Shown: one piece after another, positions 41,167 through 53,231 of the stretch
Layout of the letters: each line of letters opens with the position of its first letter
Numbering within the stretch: position 1 is the stretch's first letter
Source of the DNA: Dioscorea cayenensis subsp. rotundata
Taxonomy: Eukaryota; Streptophyta; Magnoliopsida; Dioscoreales; Dioscoreaceae
Direction: 5' to 3'
DNA length: 64,000 bases
NCBI RefSeq assembly: GCF_009730915.1
Contig: NC_052473.1
Coordinates: forward strand, 17,938,100 to 18,002,099
The notes under the pieces: generated by a model
Databases searched by the model: none
The model's input: the letters and a program-made list of their open reading frames with translations, nothing else
Told to the model about the DNA's origin: nothing
Translations under genes and position numbers: made by a program

Positions 41167-41225
41167 CAATGAATATATATATATATATATATAGTTGATA
41201 ACATTATATCTTCAATATATTATTA

Positions 41226-41265
<40 letters not shown>

Positions 41266-43159
41266 GATGAATAAAATGTTAAAGGTTTACTAATTTTTTA
41301 AAATAATATTGAATAAATAATTAGCACTTCAATAAAATGGGTAATAATATAGTTTGATGTCAAACTTTGGATGCATTGCCGTATTTGAACATGATGTTCA
41401 TGATTGAAGTTTAGCTTCCAAGTTGGTATGGCCTTGGATATTGTAAAATATTACATAATTATTGTTTTCATATATATATATTGTGCTTATGCCTTTCTAG
41501 CTCCTCCTTGTTCACATGACACGGCCCATATATATCGCTAGATCTCTTTAGAGTTCTGTGTTTTTCAATAATACTTAATAATAACTATTGAATCATCATC
41601 CAATAACTATTACTCATATAAAAAAATTATGTATGAATTTATTGTTTTTATACTACATATAATCGATGTTAAGCACTCTTTAATGATATTTGGTACTGTA
41701 TATGAATTGATAGTAGTTGTTTGATGTAAATCTAATGACTATTGCTATAAAGACATTCACGGTGTCTACATGGGTCAAAAAAATTGATTATCAAAATTTA
41801 AAAAAATTTTTCTCTGATCACGAGACTTTTGAAAATTTGTAGCAGCTTGACCCACAACAAACTCACATTACCACCCCACATTAAGAAAGAGTTAAACTTA
41901 CCACACCAATGTTTACCTAAACCTTTATAATGCTCAAATTTATTTTCAAAAAATTATATTAATTTTAAAATCAATTTAATTTTCCTATTTATTAAAAATG
42001 GAAAAATAGGAAGAATATAAAAAAAGAAAAAGGTGAGATAGATGAGTGGTGGGGGGAATGATGTAGTATGACCGTAGTACGATCAAACAAGAATAGAAAT
42101 TAATCATCTATGAAGGCCCCACCACCGTCCGATCCCCCTTTGACCTTTATCCCCACCATTGGATGCCCTCACTACTTTTATTTTTACCCTTTTTAATGAT
42201 AATCATAATTAATTTTTTGAGTTTAAAACATTATTAGTTTGTAAGATAAATATTCCTAATTTTTATCATGTATTATTATATATTTTTTAAATAATAAATA
42301 TGGTTATATGTTATTATTATCAAATTTGTAAATATTATGATGAATCAAAATAATGTGGGATGAGATATTTAATTTAAATAATGAATGCATTATCAATGAT
42401 GGATGGAGAGTTCGGATTCGGGTTGGGAAAATTAAGAGACCCGAATCCGATAAGAGACAGCAAAAAGCACGTGATGGAGATTAGGTAGTGTTGAGAGTGG
42501 GATCCACCGTTTATTCAAGAAATTTCTCTCTTTATCTGAAATCTGACGGTTGGGGGCCATCCGGTCGGAATGACCGCATGATCACGATCATACGGTGGAA
42601 ATGATAAATCTATGTCATCAAGTTACTTTTTTATCATCTAGTGGTCCCCATTCATATATATCACTTTGATCGTTTCCAACGGACGGTGCACGGTGGTCCA
42701 TCTTCAGATATCCGTCGACCCCACAAAAAATTAATATATATATATATATATAAAGAAAATAAATATATATATTTATTTATATAGTAACTTTCATGGTAGG
42801 GCTCTCCTTGTCTATGTTTTTCAAACACTTAATAAGAGCTTGAATTAGAGCTCGTTTTAATCATTTTTGTATGTGTTTTAATTAAAAATTTACCAAAATT
42901 TTTGTTTGTATAAGAAAAGAAAAATAATTTTTTTGATTTGACAGAGAAAAAGGTTTTGAAAGTAATGATGGGTTTTTAAAATATTTTAAATCATGTTAAA
43001 TGGTTTCATACTATGTCATTTTTCATGTTTTTTTATTCGATCAGTTGATATTATAATGAAGGTATAATGTAAAAATTCAATATTGTTAAGTTTTTTCTTT
43101 TTATTTTTGAATAATTGAGTAGAGATTTTTAAAATATTATTCTAAATAATATTAAAAAT

Positions 43160-43352
43160 AATATATTTTTAGAAAAGGCGATGGCTTAAAAAGCCAGAGA
43201 GCAGACACGTGTGGGGAGGCGTATTCATGCTAGCAACCCATCTTGCTCACCTTCTACGGGATGGAGATCGAGCTCGGGGGCCCAGTCTCGGCGATTCGAG
43301 GCGAACACCCTATGTAAGGGACCCGATGCCAATAGACCAAATGGTCGGTGGC
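43160..43352 (-). mobile_element. SINE-like element
   Basis: On the minus strand 'TGGTCTATTGGCATCGG' (43339-43323) resembles a tRNA-type A box, and 'CGCCTCGAATCGCC' (about 43303-43290) a B box about 30 bp on. The block is GC-rich in AT-rich surroundings, as SINE bodies often are. Ends and duplication are not resolved. Confidence 0.4.
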
Positions 43353-43446
43353 AATATTTTATATCCAGCATTATTAAAATATTTCATATCCAGCATTATT
43401 AACTTTAATTTCCTGTTTAATTGATATAAATGAAATTGTTTTAAAT

Positions 43447-43513
<67 letters not shown>

Positions 43514-45497
43514 TAACTAAAAACAGATGTAAGTGAATAAAATAAAGGGTATGAAAAAATTAATGAAGACATATATATATATATATATATCGGAAAAAGA
43601 TCATTTAGGTAAGTCCCTAGATTTAAAATTTATGGACGTTTTAAATCTAAGCCGTTGGATCATCATCTGATGGTTGATTGTTTATATAAACATTGTATAT
43701 TTCTCTTGATCGTCGACAACACGTAAAGACGCGGTTTCTCTATTTATAATGATAATGCTGATTACGATCCTGACAATATGACATCACATATATTTGAAAT
43801 CTAGGAGCATTCGCAGATGATGGGTCCTTATATATATATATATATTCCTAGACCTAAAAAGCATTTTTATATCTAAATACTATTCCATATAATCCTTCAA
43901 ATGTAACAATCAAACAAAAGAATGGATCTCATGGCCGGTAAGCGCTCAATCTAAAAACTAGTTCACATCTCGAGGCAACAAATGTACTATGCCATGCATC
44001 ATGCATGCATGGATTTACGTGGAACATTTTAATGACTAGTATTATATGAGAAATTTAACAACATATCGGAACTTGTGTTTTATTATTATTATTATTATTA
44101 TGTATTATTATTAATTAGAGTTTGAACATTAACTTAGAGATTAATGACCATCTATTGATAATAAATTGTGGCTCAATGAGTGAAGACATACATATGTGAC
44201 ACTGTGACTCAAATGTTGATTTATATATTTATTAATGGTGGAGAGGGATGGTTTTCATTTGATTCTAGCTCTCTTTAAGATGAGGTCCCAACTCAATCTT
44301 GCCTTCGTTCTTTCCTTTTTCATGATGGAGAAAAAGAATCATGCAATAGTTTTTATCATTTATAAATATCATTAATTTATTTTTAAAAAATAAAATAAAT
44401 AAGAATGATAAGATGATGCATGATATTGCTGGCATAGCTTTCTTTTTATCTTTTCTTTTAGTCAATTAAAGTGAAATGAAGTAATGGTAGTTTTTGCCAC
44501 CCATAATATCATTAGTTCATCGAAACATTTGATTTCCCATCGATCGATGTGATATATATGATAGATGAAAATAAATGATTTCAATCTATACATAAAATAA
44601 AGTTTTTTAAAAATAGAGTAACATTACAATAAAATAAAACATATATTCAAAATAACTCATTTATGACATTTAATATTTAATTTTAAAGTTTTAGAAATCG
44701 GTAAAACTAACGAATATATTCCACGTGGCAATCAAACGTTATTATTTTTATATTTGGTAAGTATTAAAAATATAATTTGGTATAGCAACGCACCCTTGTG
44801 CCAGTAATAGTAACAATACTCTCTATTCATGCCAACACAGTGAGTAAACTCACCGGGCCGGTGACCAGACACCTCTCCAAACGCGCAAAAGAAATGCGGC
44901 TTCCGCATATGAGTCCACGTGGCATCGCATGCATTCCATCCTCTCTCTCCTCACCTCATTGGTCCCGTGTCCTTCCTCTCTCTTGCTCCTCCACCCTCCA
45001 TTACCCTTATCCTACTCGCTCCAAAACAACGAAACAAACAACGATATCCCATTCAATAAAATTTAAAAATAATTAAAAAGATAAAAACATTCACTATAAA
45101 CCATGCTTAACGTGGTCAGAAAAAGGAACCACACCAACACCATTTCCTATCTCTTTACTTTTCCATGCATGCACGGTGAAGCTATGACCGCCAAGAGTAA
45201 CCCATGATAATGCTCCACTTGCCCCTCAACTTTTCCTAAAACTAACTTTTCTTATTATTACATATCACTCCTTTCTCACCTTCCATTAAAAATACCCATC
45301 TCTAGGGTTCCGTGCCTTCTTTCTTTCTCTCTCTCAATCTCTTTCGACTTTTTATTCCCCATTATACCTTCCTTCTTCACCACCTCTATATCTTCTTCTT
45401 CCCTTCTTCTCTTCCTCTCCCCAAGTACACAAAAACAAAAACAAAACAAAAAACCTTCTCCTCCATCTTCCCAACAAAACTCACTCTTCCCCAAACC
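43353..45497. other. No gene recognised; long (TA)n and AIL promoter side
   Basis: A 59-bp (TA)n tract lies at 43451-43509 and a (TTA)n at about 44080-44101. CACGTGG boxes are at about 44723 and 44926. From 45300 the sequence is CT-rich, as in a 5' untranslated leader of the AIL gene. Confidence 0.45.
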
Positions 45498-46513
45498 ATG
45501 GACATGGACAACCCTCAACTGGCTTGCCTTCTCCCTTTCCCATCAACCTTGTCTTCTTGAGCTTCTCCTCCTCTCCCCATGGTCCCTCTCCCTCTCTCTG
45601 TATCTACTTATCTATATATATATATATATCTTTGATTATATAGAAAGTTGTCTTTTCTGATCAATGACCAATTTGGATGTTTTACAGGGGAGAGGAGGGA
45701 GAGGTGGAGATGATGGGAGGGAGAGAAAGACAAAAGCTCAGGAAGGATTTTTGGAGCTTTTCCAGTCCGTAGTGAGGACACTGATGCATGCTTCTGACTC
45801 GGTCTGGCTGCTGCCTTTCGAGTTTACTCCGGCCGGACTGCCACCGTGTCACAGCCACTGCTGCTCGTGATCCCTACTCACGCCGATGCGCGCCGTCCTG
45901 TTTGATGCCTTCGGCCAACGCACCTCCATCTGCCGCGGTGTCACAGTGTATATATATATATATATATATATATAAATCTCATCTTTTCACGCAGTAATCA
46001 TATAGCATATGTGCGTGTGTGTTGTTTGGACCCTGGGAGTCGGAAGTCTAGTACTTTGGGCAGACACCGGTGGACGAGGCAGCTATGAAGCGCATCTATG
46101 GGATAATAGTTGCCGGCGGGAAGTGGGCAAAGCCGGAAGGAAGACAGGTATGGGACTAATATGAGTTTCTCCAGTCTTTGGTGACAGTAGTTTTTGCCTG
46201 ACGTGCGCAGCTTTATCGTTGTCGGACACGTGGCATGTCTCTGCTGCAGGACCCACGTTGTCCGTTTCCCTGTCCCTTCCCAGTCTACTTGAGTATGCCA
46301 CTGCCCATCCTCGTGTTCCTTTTTTTTTCTTTTCTTGGAAAATTCAAATAATTAAATTTTAATTCCATTTTATTTTATTTTTTAAAAAATAGGTGGGTAT
46401 GATAAGAGGACAAAGCAGCGAGCGTATGACCTGGCGGCGTCAAGTACTGGGGTCCGATGACCACCACTAACTTTCCAGTATGTTCCTCAAATACCCTACC
46501 AAGGGTCATAATG

Positions 46514-46555
<42 letters not shown>

Positions 46556-46878
46556 TGCATATATTTATACGCTTTTCTTAATCAAACAGGTATCAAACTA
46601 CGAGAAGAGCTTGAAGAGATGAAGAACATGTTGAACAAGAGTTTGTAGCTTCTCTTCGGAGGTTTTTCTCCTATTTAATACTATAATCAAAACCATGCAT
46701 GTAAAATATATAGAGCACGTAGTCACGTAGTAATATTTCCATGCAGGAAGACGGTAGCTTCTCCAGAGGCGCTTCATTTACAGAGGAGTCACAAGGTTTT
46801 TTAATTTGGTGGGTTTCTTATATATATATATTGGTTAATTTTATATATTATAATTATGTTTGTTAGACACCATCAACA
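45498..46878 (+). pseudogene. AIL: AINTEGUMENTA-like/PLETHORA AP2 factor, 5' part, many 1-2-nt indels
   Basis: Exons (approximate): 45498-45599, 45688-45945, 46064-46147, 46393-46477, 46590-46661, 46747-46795, 46867 into the gap. Two-AP2-domain factors of this family control meristem and root growth. Piecewise translation gives the N-terminal 'NWLAFSLS', 'FGQRTSICRGVT', 'RHRWT', 'SYEAHLWDNSCRRE', 'GGYDK', 'AYDLAA', 'NFP', 'SNYEK', 'EFVASLRR', 'FSRGA', 'YRGVTR' and 'HHQ', in the family's order and with splice sites at the expected places. A 9-nt micro-exon (VYL) expected between exons 3 and 4 was not located. Nearly every exon has one or two missing or extra bases, so no continuous frame exists. 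This is either a young pseudogene or real exons in a low-quality stretch. The second AP2 domain and C-terminus lie in the gap. Confidence 0.8.
46515..46551 (+). repeat. (AAT)n microsatellite
   Basis: About 12 AAT units in an intron of the AIL gene. A (TA)n tract sits in another of its introns at 45949-45974. Confidence 0.9.
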
Positions 46879-47878
46879 NNNNNNNNNNNNNNNNNNNNNN
46901 NNNNNNNNNNNNNNNNNNNNNNNNNNNNNNNNNNNNNNNNNNNNNNNNNNNNNNNNNNNNNNNNNNNNNNNNNNNNNNNNNNNNNNNNNNNNNNNNNNNN
47001 NNNNNNNNNNNNNNNNNNNNNNNNNNNNNNNNNNNNNNNNNNNNNNNNNNNNNNNNNNNNNNNNNNNNNNNNNNNNNNNNNNNNNNNNNNNNNNNNNNNN
47101 NNNNNNNNNNNNNNNNNNNNNNNNNNNNNNNNNNNNNNNNNNNNNNNNNNNNNNNNNNNNNNNNNNNNNNNNNNNNNNNNNNNNNNNNNNNNNNNNNNNN
47201 NNNNNNNNNNNNNNNNNNNNNNNNNNNNNNNNNNNNNNNNNNNNNNNNNNNNNNNNNNNNNNNNNNNNNNNNNNNNNNNNNNNNNNNNNNNNNNNNNNNN
47301 NNNNNNNNNNNNNNNNNNNNNNNNNNNNNNNNNNNNNNNNNNNNNNNNNNNNNNNNNNNNNNNNNNNNNNNNNNNNNNNNNNNNNNNNNNNNNNNNNNNN
47401 NNNNNNNNNNNNNNNNNNNNNNNNNNNNNNNNNNNNNNNNNNNNNNNNNNNNNNNNNNNNNNNNNNNNNNNNNNNNNNNNNNNNNNNNNNNNNNNNNNNN
47501 NNNNNNNNNNNNNNNNNNNNNNNNNNNNNNNNNNNNNNNNNNNNNNNNNNNNNNNNNNNNNNNNNNNNNNNNNNNNNNNNNNNNNNNNNNNNNNNNNNNN
47601 NNNNNNNNNNNNNNNNNNNNNNNNNNNNNNNNNNNNNNNNNNNNNNNNNNNNNNNNNNNNNNNNNNNNNNNNNNNNNNNNNNNNNNNNNNNNNNNNNNNN
47701 NNNNNNNNNNNNNNNNNNNNNNNNNNNNNNNNNNNNNNNNNNNNNNNNNNNNNNNNNNNNNNNNNNNNNNNNNNNNNNNNNNNNNNNNNNNNNNNNNNNN
47801 NNNNNNNNNNNNNNNNNNNNNNNNNNNNNNNNNNNNNNNNNNNNNNNNNNNNNNNNNNNNNNNNNNNNNNNNNNNNNN
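46879..47878. other. Assembly gap, 1000 N
   Basis: Exactly 1000 N. The AIL 3' exons and the first four exons of the MAPK must both fall here. Together they would normally need well over 1 kb, so the true gap is probably larger. Confidence 0.99.
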
Positions 47879-48215
47879 TATGCTGTCACTGGACATTAAT
47901 AACAATTTATCTTTGATACGTTAGGTATGTGTGCCCCTGTTAAGTCAGTAAGTATGCTATGAGGGCATGCCCTTGAGGATTTATCTTGGCGTTATGATAA
48001 TCATCATTCCAAATAATTAACCTATGCATCGTTGGAGATAGGCTTGCTTTTATATAATAGAAATAATCTTCAAATGCAATACAAGATCTTTAATTTATGC
48101 AAATTCTCTCTGGATTATGAGGAATATTTGAATCATTATAATGTTTACAATGCTTTAAGCATTCCTATTGATATTTGCTAGGCCATGGCTGATTTAATAC
48201 TTTTCCACAATGCAG

Positions 48216-49339
48216 CTTATTGGCACTCCAAAAGAGGATGATCTGGGTTTCTTGGATGAAGTTGGCAGAAGATCTATCCGCCGACTTCCTTGTTACACCC
48301 GGCAGTCATTCGCAGAAAAGTTTCCGCAGATGCATTGCACAGCAATTGACCTTGTTGAGAAGATGTTGACATTCAATCCAAGCCAGAGAATAACTGGTAT
48401 GCATTTGTATCTGTGCTACAACTTAGTTTTTTCTTTTATTATTGATTGATTATGATAGAAACTGAACAACTACTGTATGCTATATTGGCAAAGAAAGAAT
48501 GACAGTCTGATTATTTGTTGAGGATATATATTTCCTGACCTAAATCTAGAAATAATATACCACAGATATATCCATGGATTTAAGTACCTGGTCTGCTATT
48601 GGAAAATAAAGGTTGATAACCTAGATACCCAATACCCTTTTCAGCATCTGCATGTGCTATTGTTCTCGCTGTTGCTTCTAGCTTCTTGAATGTGTTGAGG
48701 TTATGGATGAGGCTACAATAGAGATGGAAGACATAGTTGTATTTTACACAGCGGAATATAAAATGTGTGTCATGGCCCATGTATGTGGATTAGTAACAGA
48801 AAATGATGAACAAGTACCTTCAAGTGATTACTGGTCGATTTTTTTCTTCAAATCTATTAAATCCCTAAAAGCAACTTGAATATTTTTTCTGTTTTCAGTC
48901 TTTTAGCTTAATGAAGTGATTGCCACTGCATGCTTTTGTATTTGACTCTAGAAATTCATAGTGAATGATGATACCTATATTTGTATGCTTTACTTTCTTC
49001 AAGTTTTCATTGTAAATGCATATAATCTTCATAAAATACAAAAAAGTCGGATAGTGAGGACATGAATCCGATGTCATTGTTAGGACATTTAAGCCATCCA
49101 TCATGTCACATGAATCCGATGTCTTTATTTATTTATTTATTTTTTAATTTTTTTTTGCATATGCAGTAGAAGATGCTCTCGCGCATCCTTACTTCGCATC
49201 CCTACATGACACAAGCGATGAGCCAGTATGCATGACGCCCTTCAGCTTCGACTTTGAACAGCATGTAATCACCAGGGACCATGTGAAGGAGCTAATTTAC
49301 AGAGAGGCCCTTGCATTGAATCCTGAGTACCAGACCTAA
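48216..49339 (+). CDS. MPK: MAP kinase (group A, MPK6-like), last two exons
   Basis: Exon 5 (48216-48396) encodes '[20 protein letters not shown]', then '[14 protein letters not shown]' and '[17 protein letters not shown]'. Exon 6 (49167-49339) encodes '[20 protein letters not shown]' and ends '...[16 protein letters not shown]'. These are the C-lobe and C-terminal extension of plant MPK6-type kinases, including the common-docking segment 'LHDTSDEP', which binds MAPKKs. The CAG acceptor, GT donor and phase-1 junction all fit the family's gene structure, and no stop or frameshift is present. Exons 1-4, with the catalytic loop and TEY motif, are missing because of the gap at 46879-47878. A lone MAPK exon 2 on another contig (18055-18192, minus) may belong here. 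Confidence 0.92.
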
Positions 49340-49869
49340 GAGCTTTGGAAATTTTAATTTACAGTAGGAGCTAATTTATTGCAGTGCCTGTTTATGTGGA
49401 TTTGTTTGCAACTGTTGTACATATCTGCAGTCCTTTTCTTTACCCAACTTAAATTAAACTGAATCTTAAGAATGTGGGTGTGTGATGTGCTGTTTCTACC
49501 CCTGAATCTTAGAAGTCATGGTTTGTTTTTATTCAAATTTAACTAATTGTCTGATCATCTTATTTCTCAACAATTTAGTGTGCATGAAGTGTGAATAAAT
49601 CTACAAATAATTAGGCGATTGAAATTGGAAATTTTTATATGAAACTATACTTAACCAGAGGGGGCGCCGGTGGCCGAAACCCTGACTCGGCCTGCTGGCA
49701 TAGTGAACAGGTAGGCGGGGTTATTGATATGTAACTTGCCTGTATTGCAGCGGGCTCATTGCCCTCAACCCATGGCATGTGCTAGAGTTGGACATCCAAC
49801 TCATTGCATTGCACACTATCCAGTATATGTATATTTTTTTTGTTGTTTGTTTGAGGAGATTTAGAACTC

Positions 49870-50150
49870 CATGTATTTAGAATTACGAGATTTAGATGTT
49901 AGATATAATTGAAAATGCAATAGATTTCAAGTTACATAGTATTTTTTAAAATCTTGGATTTAAAAATATAATACAGTTAAATTCCATGTTTGATTGGATG
50001 CATTCAGAATATTGTATTATATCATTTCGTGTTTGGTGAAAAATTAAACATGACCACTTTATGGTCACTTAACTTTATATTTAATTGTTATTGATATATA
50101 CCAATAAACATGACAATTTTTTAATATATTACTTCATACAAAATTGAGGA

Positions 50151-50181
<31 letters not shown>

Positions 50182-50660
50182 CAATATATGTATATATATT
50201 TGGAAACTTATTTATACTGCCGTGGTTTTAAATTAAGTTTTTTTAAATTATTTAAAATTTGTTTTAAATTGAGTTAAAAATAAATTCTTAAATGAGATTA
50301 TATTTCTAGAAAAAATTAAATAATTTTACAATTAAGACCAAAAGTTATTTTTTTATGGAATACGTAAATAACAAGGTAGTAATAATTATTATAAATTTAT
50401 AACTCATAAAACACTAGCTAGATGAGCGATTTTGTTTTACAACCAATTTGACCGTAAAACTAAGTCCTCTATCTAGTGCATTTTGAGTTACACTGGATTT
50501 TAGAATTCATTGAGATTTAGTGAACCAAACACCGGATTTCTAAGAACCCAGTATTCTGAGTTACATGTAACTTCAAATTCATCTAAAGTAACAATGTTTT
50601 GTTTAGCAGGATTTAAAAAGTTGAAGTAAATGCAAATCAATCAGACCCACTTTTGGGTGA
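49870..50660 (+). repeat. AT-rich dispersed repeat, copy 1
   Basis: Shares ordered blocks with 52365-53155: 'tattgtattatat' near a 'tttggtgaaaaatt'-like stretch, 'tgccgtggttttaaatt', 'ttaaattgag', 'gagttacattgga', and 'aaccaaacacc'. Probably a non-autonomous transposon; its ends were not found. Confidence 0.6.
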
Positions 50661-50794
50661 ATTTTAGAATACGCTCAATTTGGCCGTATTTTGAAATCCT
50701 GAATTTAAAATGCCCAATGGCGGAAATAGGAGGAAGATAAAGGGGGGGCTTGACTCAGAACTAAAAACAAATTTTGAAGGTTCTCTCTATAAAA

Positions 50795-50829
<35 letters not shown>

Positions 50830-51368
50830 TTAGTCGAATGGCATGTCATTACCATTCAATCCATCCAATTTAACAAAATAATAATAATAATGAGTGCTAT
50901 AGAGACACAATTATAAAAAATTTTAGGATTGTAAAAAGTCGAAGAAATAAACAATATATTTTTATAATTATTTTTTTAAAAAAAATATTTTTTTATATGT
51001 TATATAATAGTTTATAAAAGTTAGGAAATTTTAACAAAAATTTTACAAAAATATAATTTTCATAGTGTATAAATTAATTTGTAAAAAACAAAGGTGCTAA
51101 ATAATATCTTTTTTGAAAAAAAAAAATTTACTACATAAACTACTTTGTAAATTATTAATGGGGCAAATAATAAAATTTTTGTAAATATTATTTTTTAGAC
51201 TATAGTATTAATTTGGAAAAAGATTGGTATTTTTAAAAATACTAGAAATAAAAACAAGAGAGAGTGAAGGAGTGTTTTGCCTTTCCTCCTTCTCTAGTTG
51301 GAGATTTTTAGAAGGGTGAGGAGGAGTTCGGAGGTGTGACCTGCGCTTGGTTGGGAGAGGAGGAGGAG

Positions 51369-51395
51369 TTTGGAGGGGTGATTCACCTCTCCAAA
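51369..51395. repeat. Near-perfect 27-bp palindrome
   Basis: TTTGGAGGGGTGA followed by TTCACCTCTCCAAA; only one pair mismatches. It lies in a G/C-biased purine-rich island, maybe the centre of a small foldback element. Confidence 0.7.
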
Positions 51396-52364
51396 CCCTT
51401 TACATCCCACCCCTCCAAATTGGAGTCTTTGGAAGGGTGGAATTATTAAAAAAAATTAATATTTAAACCTTTATGAAAAAACCAAATTATCTTTTATTAA
51501 TTTGAGAAATTATCATAATATCTTTTTAAAATATAATTTCATCTTTCGTATTATTTTTTGATTTACTTTATTAATATTAACAAAGTTTGTACAAAATAAT
51601 ATTATATATATATAAAAAAAATTATTATGATCAATTTTATATAAAATAGCAAATTAGTAAAATAAACATTACATTTCTCCTCATTCTCCCTCTCTCCTGT
51701 ATATATAGACAACATTAACTGGGGTCAAGGGGTGTTCAATCACTCCCTTGACCGTCCCCCCCCACCCCCACAAAGACATGCAAAATAGTCATTTTCCATT
51801 ATTTTGATATTTCTTAAAAAATTATTTTTTTATAAAAATAGTTAAGTTAGTTGTTTATTTTAATTTTAAAATTATAAAAGCTTTAAAAAATATTTTATTT
51901 TGTATATAAAAAATTTCAAAATATTTGCTTAAAATTATTTCCTACCTATTTTTTGAAATGATCTATCTTAAAATAACAAAGTTTTATAATTTATATATTT
52001 TTCAAAATCTAATTCAAAATCACTTCATTGTAAATATTTCAAATATTTTTCATCATAACTTTCATTTTTCTTGAAGATATAGTTCAAAATTTCATGTTAA
52101 TCATTATCTATTGGTAATATATTAAATTTTAAAAATAATTAATAAGAAATATTTTCAGATAAATTATTTGATATATATTTACAAACAGTACCTATGGCTA
52201 TTTACCAAATCCAAATTTACATATCTTTCAAAAAAAAAAAAAAAAATGGCATTTCAAATACATCTTACCAAACATGAGATTTAACCCTCACTGAATTCTC
52301 AAATACAAGATTCACAAATACATTGTAATTTGAAATTCACCGTATTTCTAATTACATCTAACTA

Positions 52365-53155
52365 AATGTCAAGTGTGTTTGTAAATCTTAGATTTTAAAA
52401 TACAGGAGAGTTAAATCAAATGTTTAGTTGAAAATATTTAAAATATTGTATTATATAATTTTATATTTTGTTGATAATTAAAATTTGGCCGCTTAAGTAT
52501 ATATTTAATTAATTTTTATGTTTATAAAGAAAATATTTACTTTGTATGTCTAATATTAAACATATTATGTACTATCAAATATTATTTAGTGACAAAAAAA
52601 AATGATTTATGTAGTTATAAAACACTATAGTCAAGCATCTTTTTTTATGTCTTATTCATGTTAAATTTTATTTATAAACATATATCACACATCATGTGAT
52701 AAAATTTTTTATAACTTATTATATAATCATGATTACACACACATATAAAGAGTTATTTACATTGCCGTGGTTTTAAATTGAGTTTTAAATTTTTTTTAAA
52801 ATTAATTTTAAATTGAGATAAAAAAAAATTTAATGAATAAAATATTTCGTTATATATATGATAGAATATTTCAATAAAAATTAAATAATTTTAAAATTTA
52901 GGATATACAAACCAAAATGTTTATGGAATACATAAAAAATGAGATGGTTGCAATTATCATCTCCTTATAACTCATAATACATTATATAAGGGATTTCAAT
53001 TTACAGTCGATTTGGCCATTAAACCAAATTCCTATCTAGTGTATTTTGAGTTACATTGGAATTAGAAATCTAGTAAACCAAACATTGCATTTTTTAGGAT
53101 CCAATATATAGAGTTACATGTAAACCCAAATCCAACCAAACATCCCTTAAACTTC
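52365..53155 (+). repeat. AT-rich dispersed repeat, copy 2
   Basis: Direct-orientation partner of 49870-50660, with the same block order and moderate divergence. Confidence 0.6.
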
Positions 53156-53191
53156 TAAAAGAGATATATAAAATAAAAAAGTCTTTACTTT

Positions 53192-53231
53192 GTTTAACAA
53201 TATATATATATATATATATATATTGTTAAAC
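53192..53231. repeat. Perfect 40-bp palindrome at a copia LTR edge
   Basis: GTTTAACAA, eleven TA units, then TTGTTAAAC. The right arm contains the terminal TGTTAAA of the copia LTR that begins at 53224. Confidence 0.9.

Larger units (their letters stand above)
38940..43150. other. Gene-poor AT-rich region with regulatory-looking clusters
   Basis: No coding frame could be supported. It contains the telomere-like repeat, two CACGTG clusters, (AT)n tracts at 41173-41192 and 41230-41262, and GC-richer islands at 42050-42180 and 42420-42720 with several TTGAC and 'acggtgg' phrases. A distal promoter of a gene to the right is possible but unproven. Confidence 0.4.
49480..53191. other. Gene-free AT-rich repeat region
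   Basis: No gene is seen. It holds a GC-rich island of unknown origin (49658-49800, SINE-like in composition only), (TA)n at 50154-50181 and 50799-50826, and a duplicated AT-rich segment listed separately. Confidence 0.5.

Noticed and set aside
44798..45076. 92-codon open frame upstream of AIL
   Set aside because: No motif; it sits in the probable promoter and ends in low-complexity sequence.
49658..49800. GC-rich island as a possible tRNA or SINE
   Set aside because: No cloverleaf and no convincing A/B boxes found on either strand.
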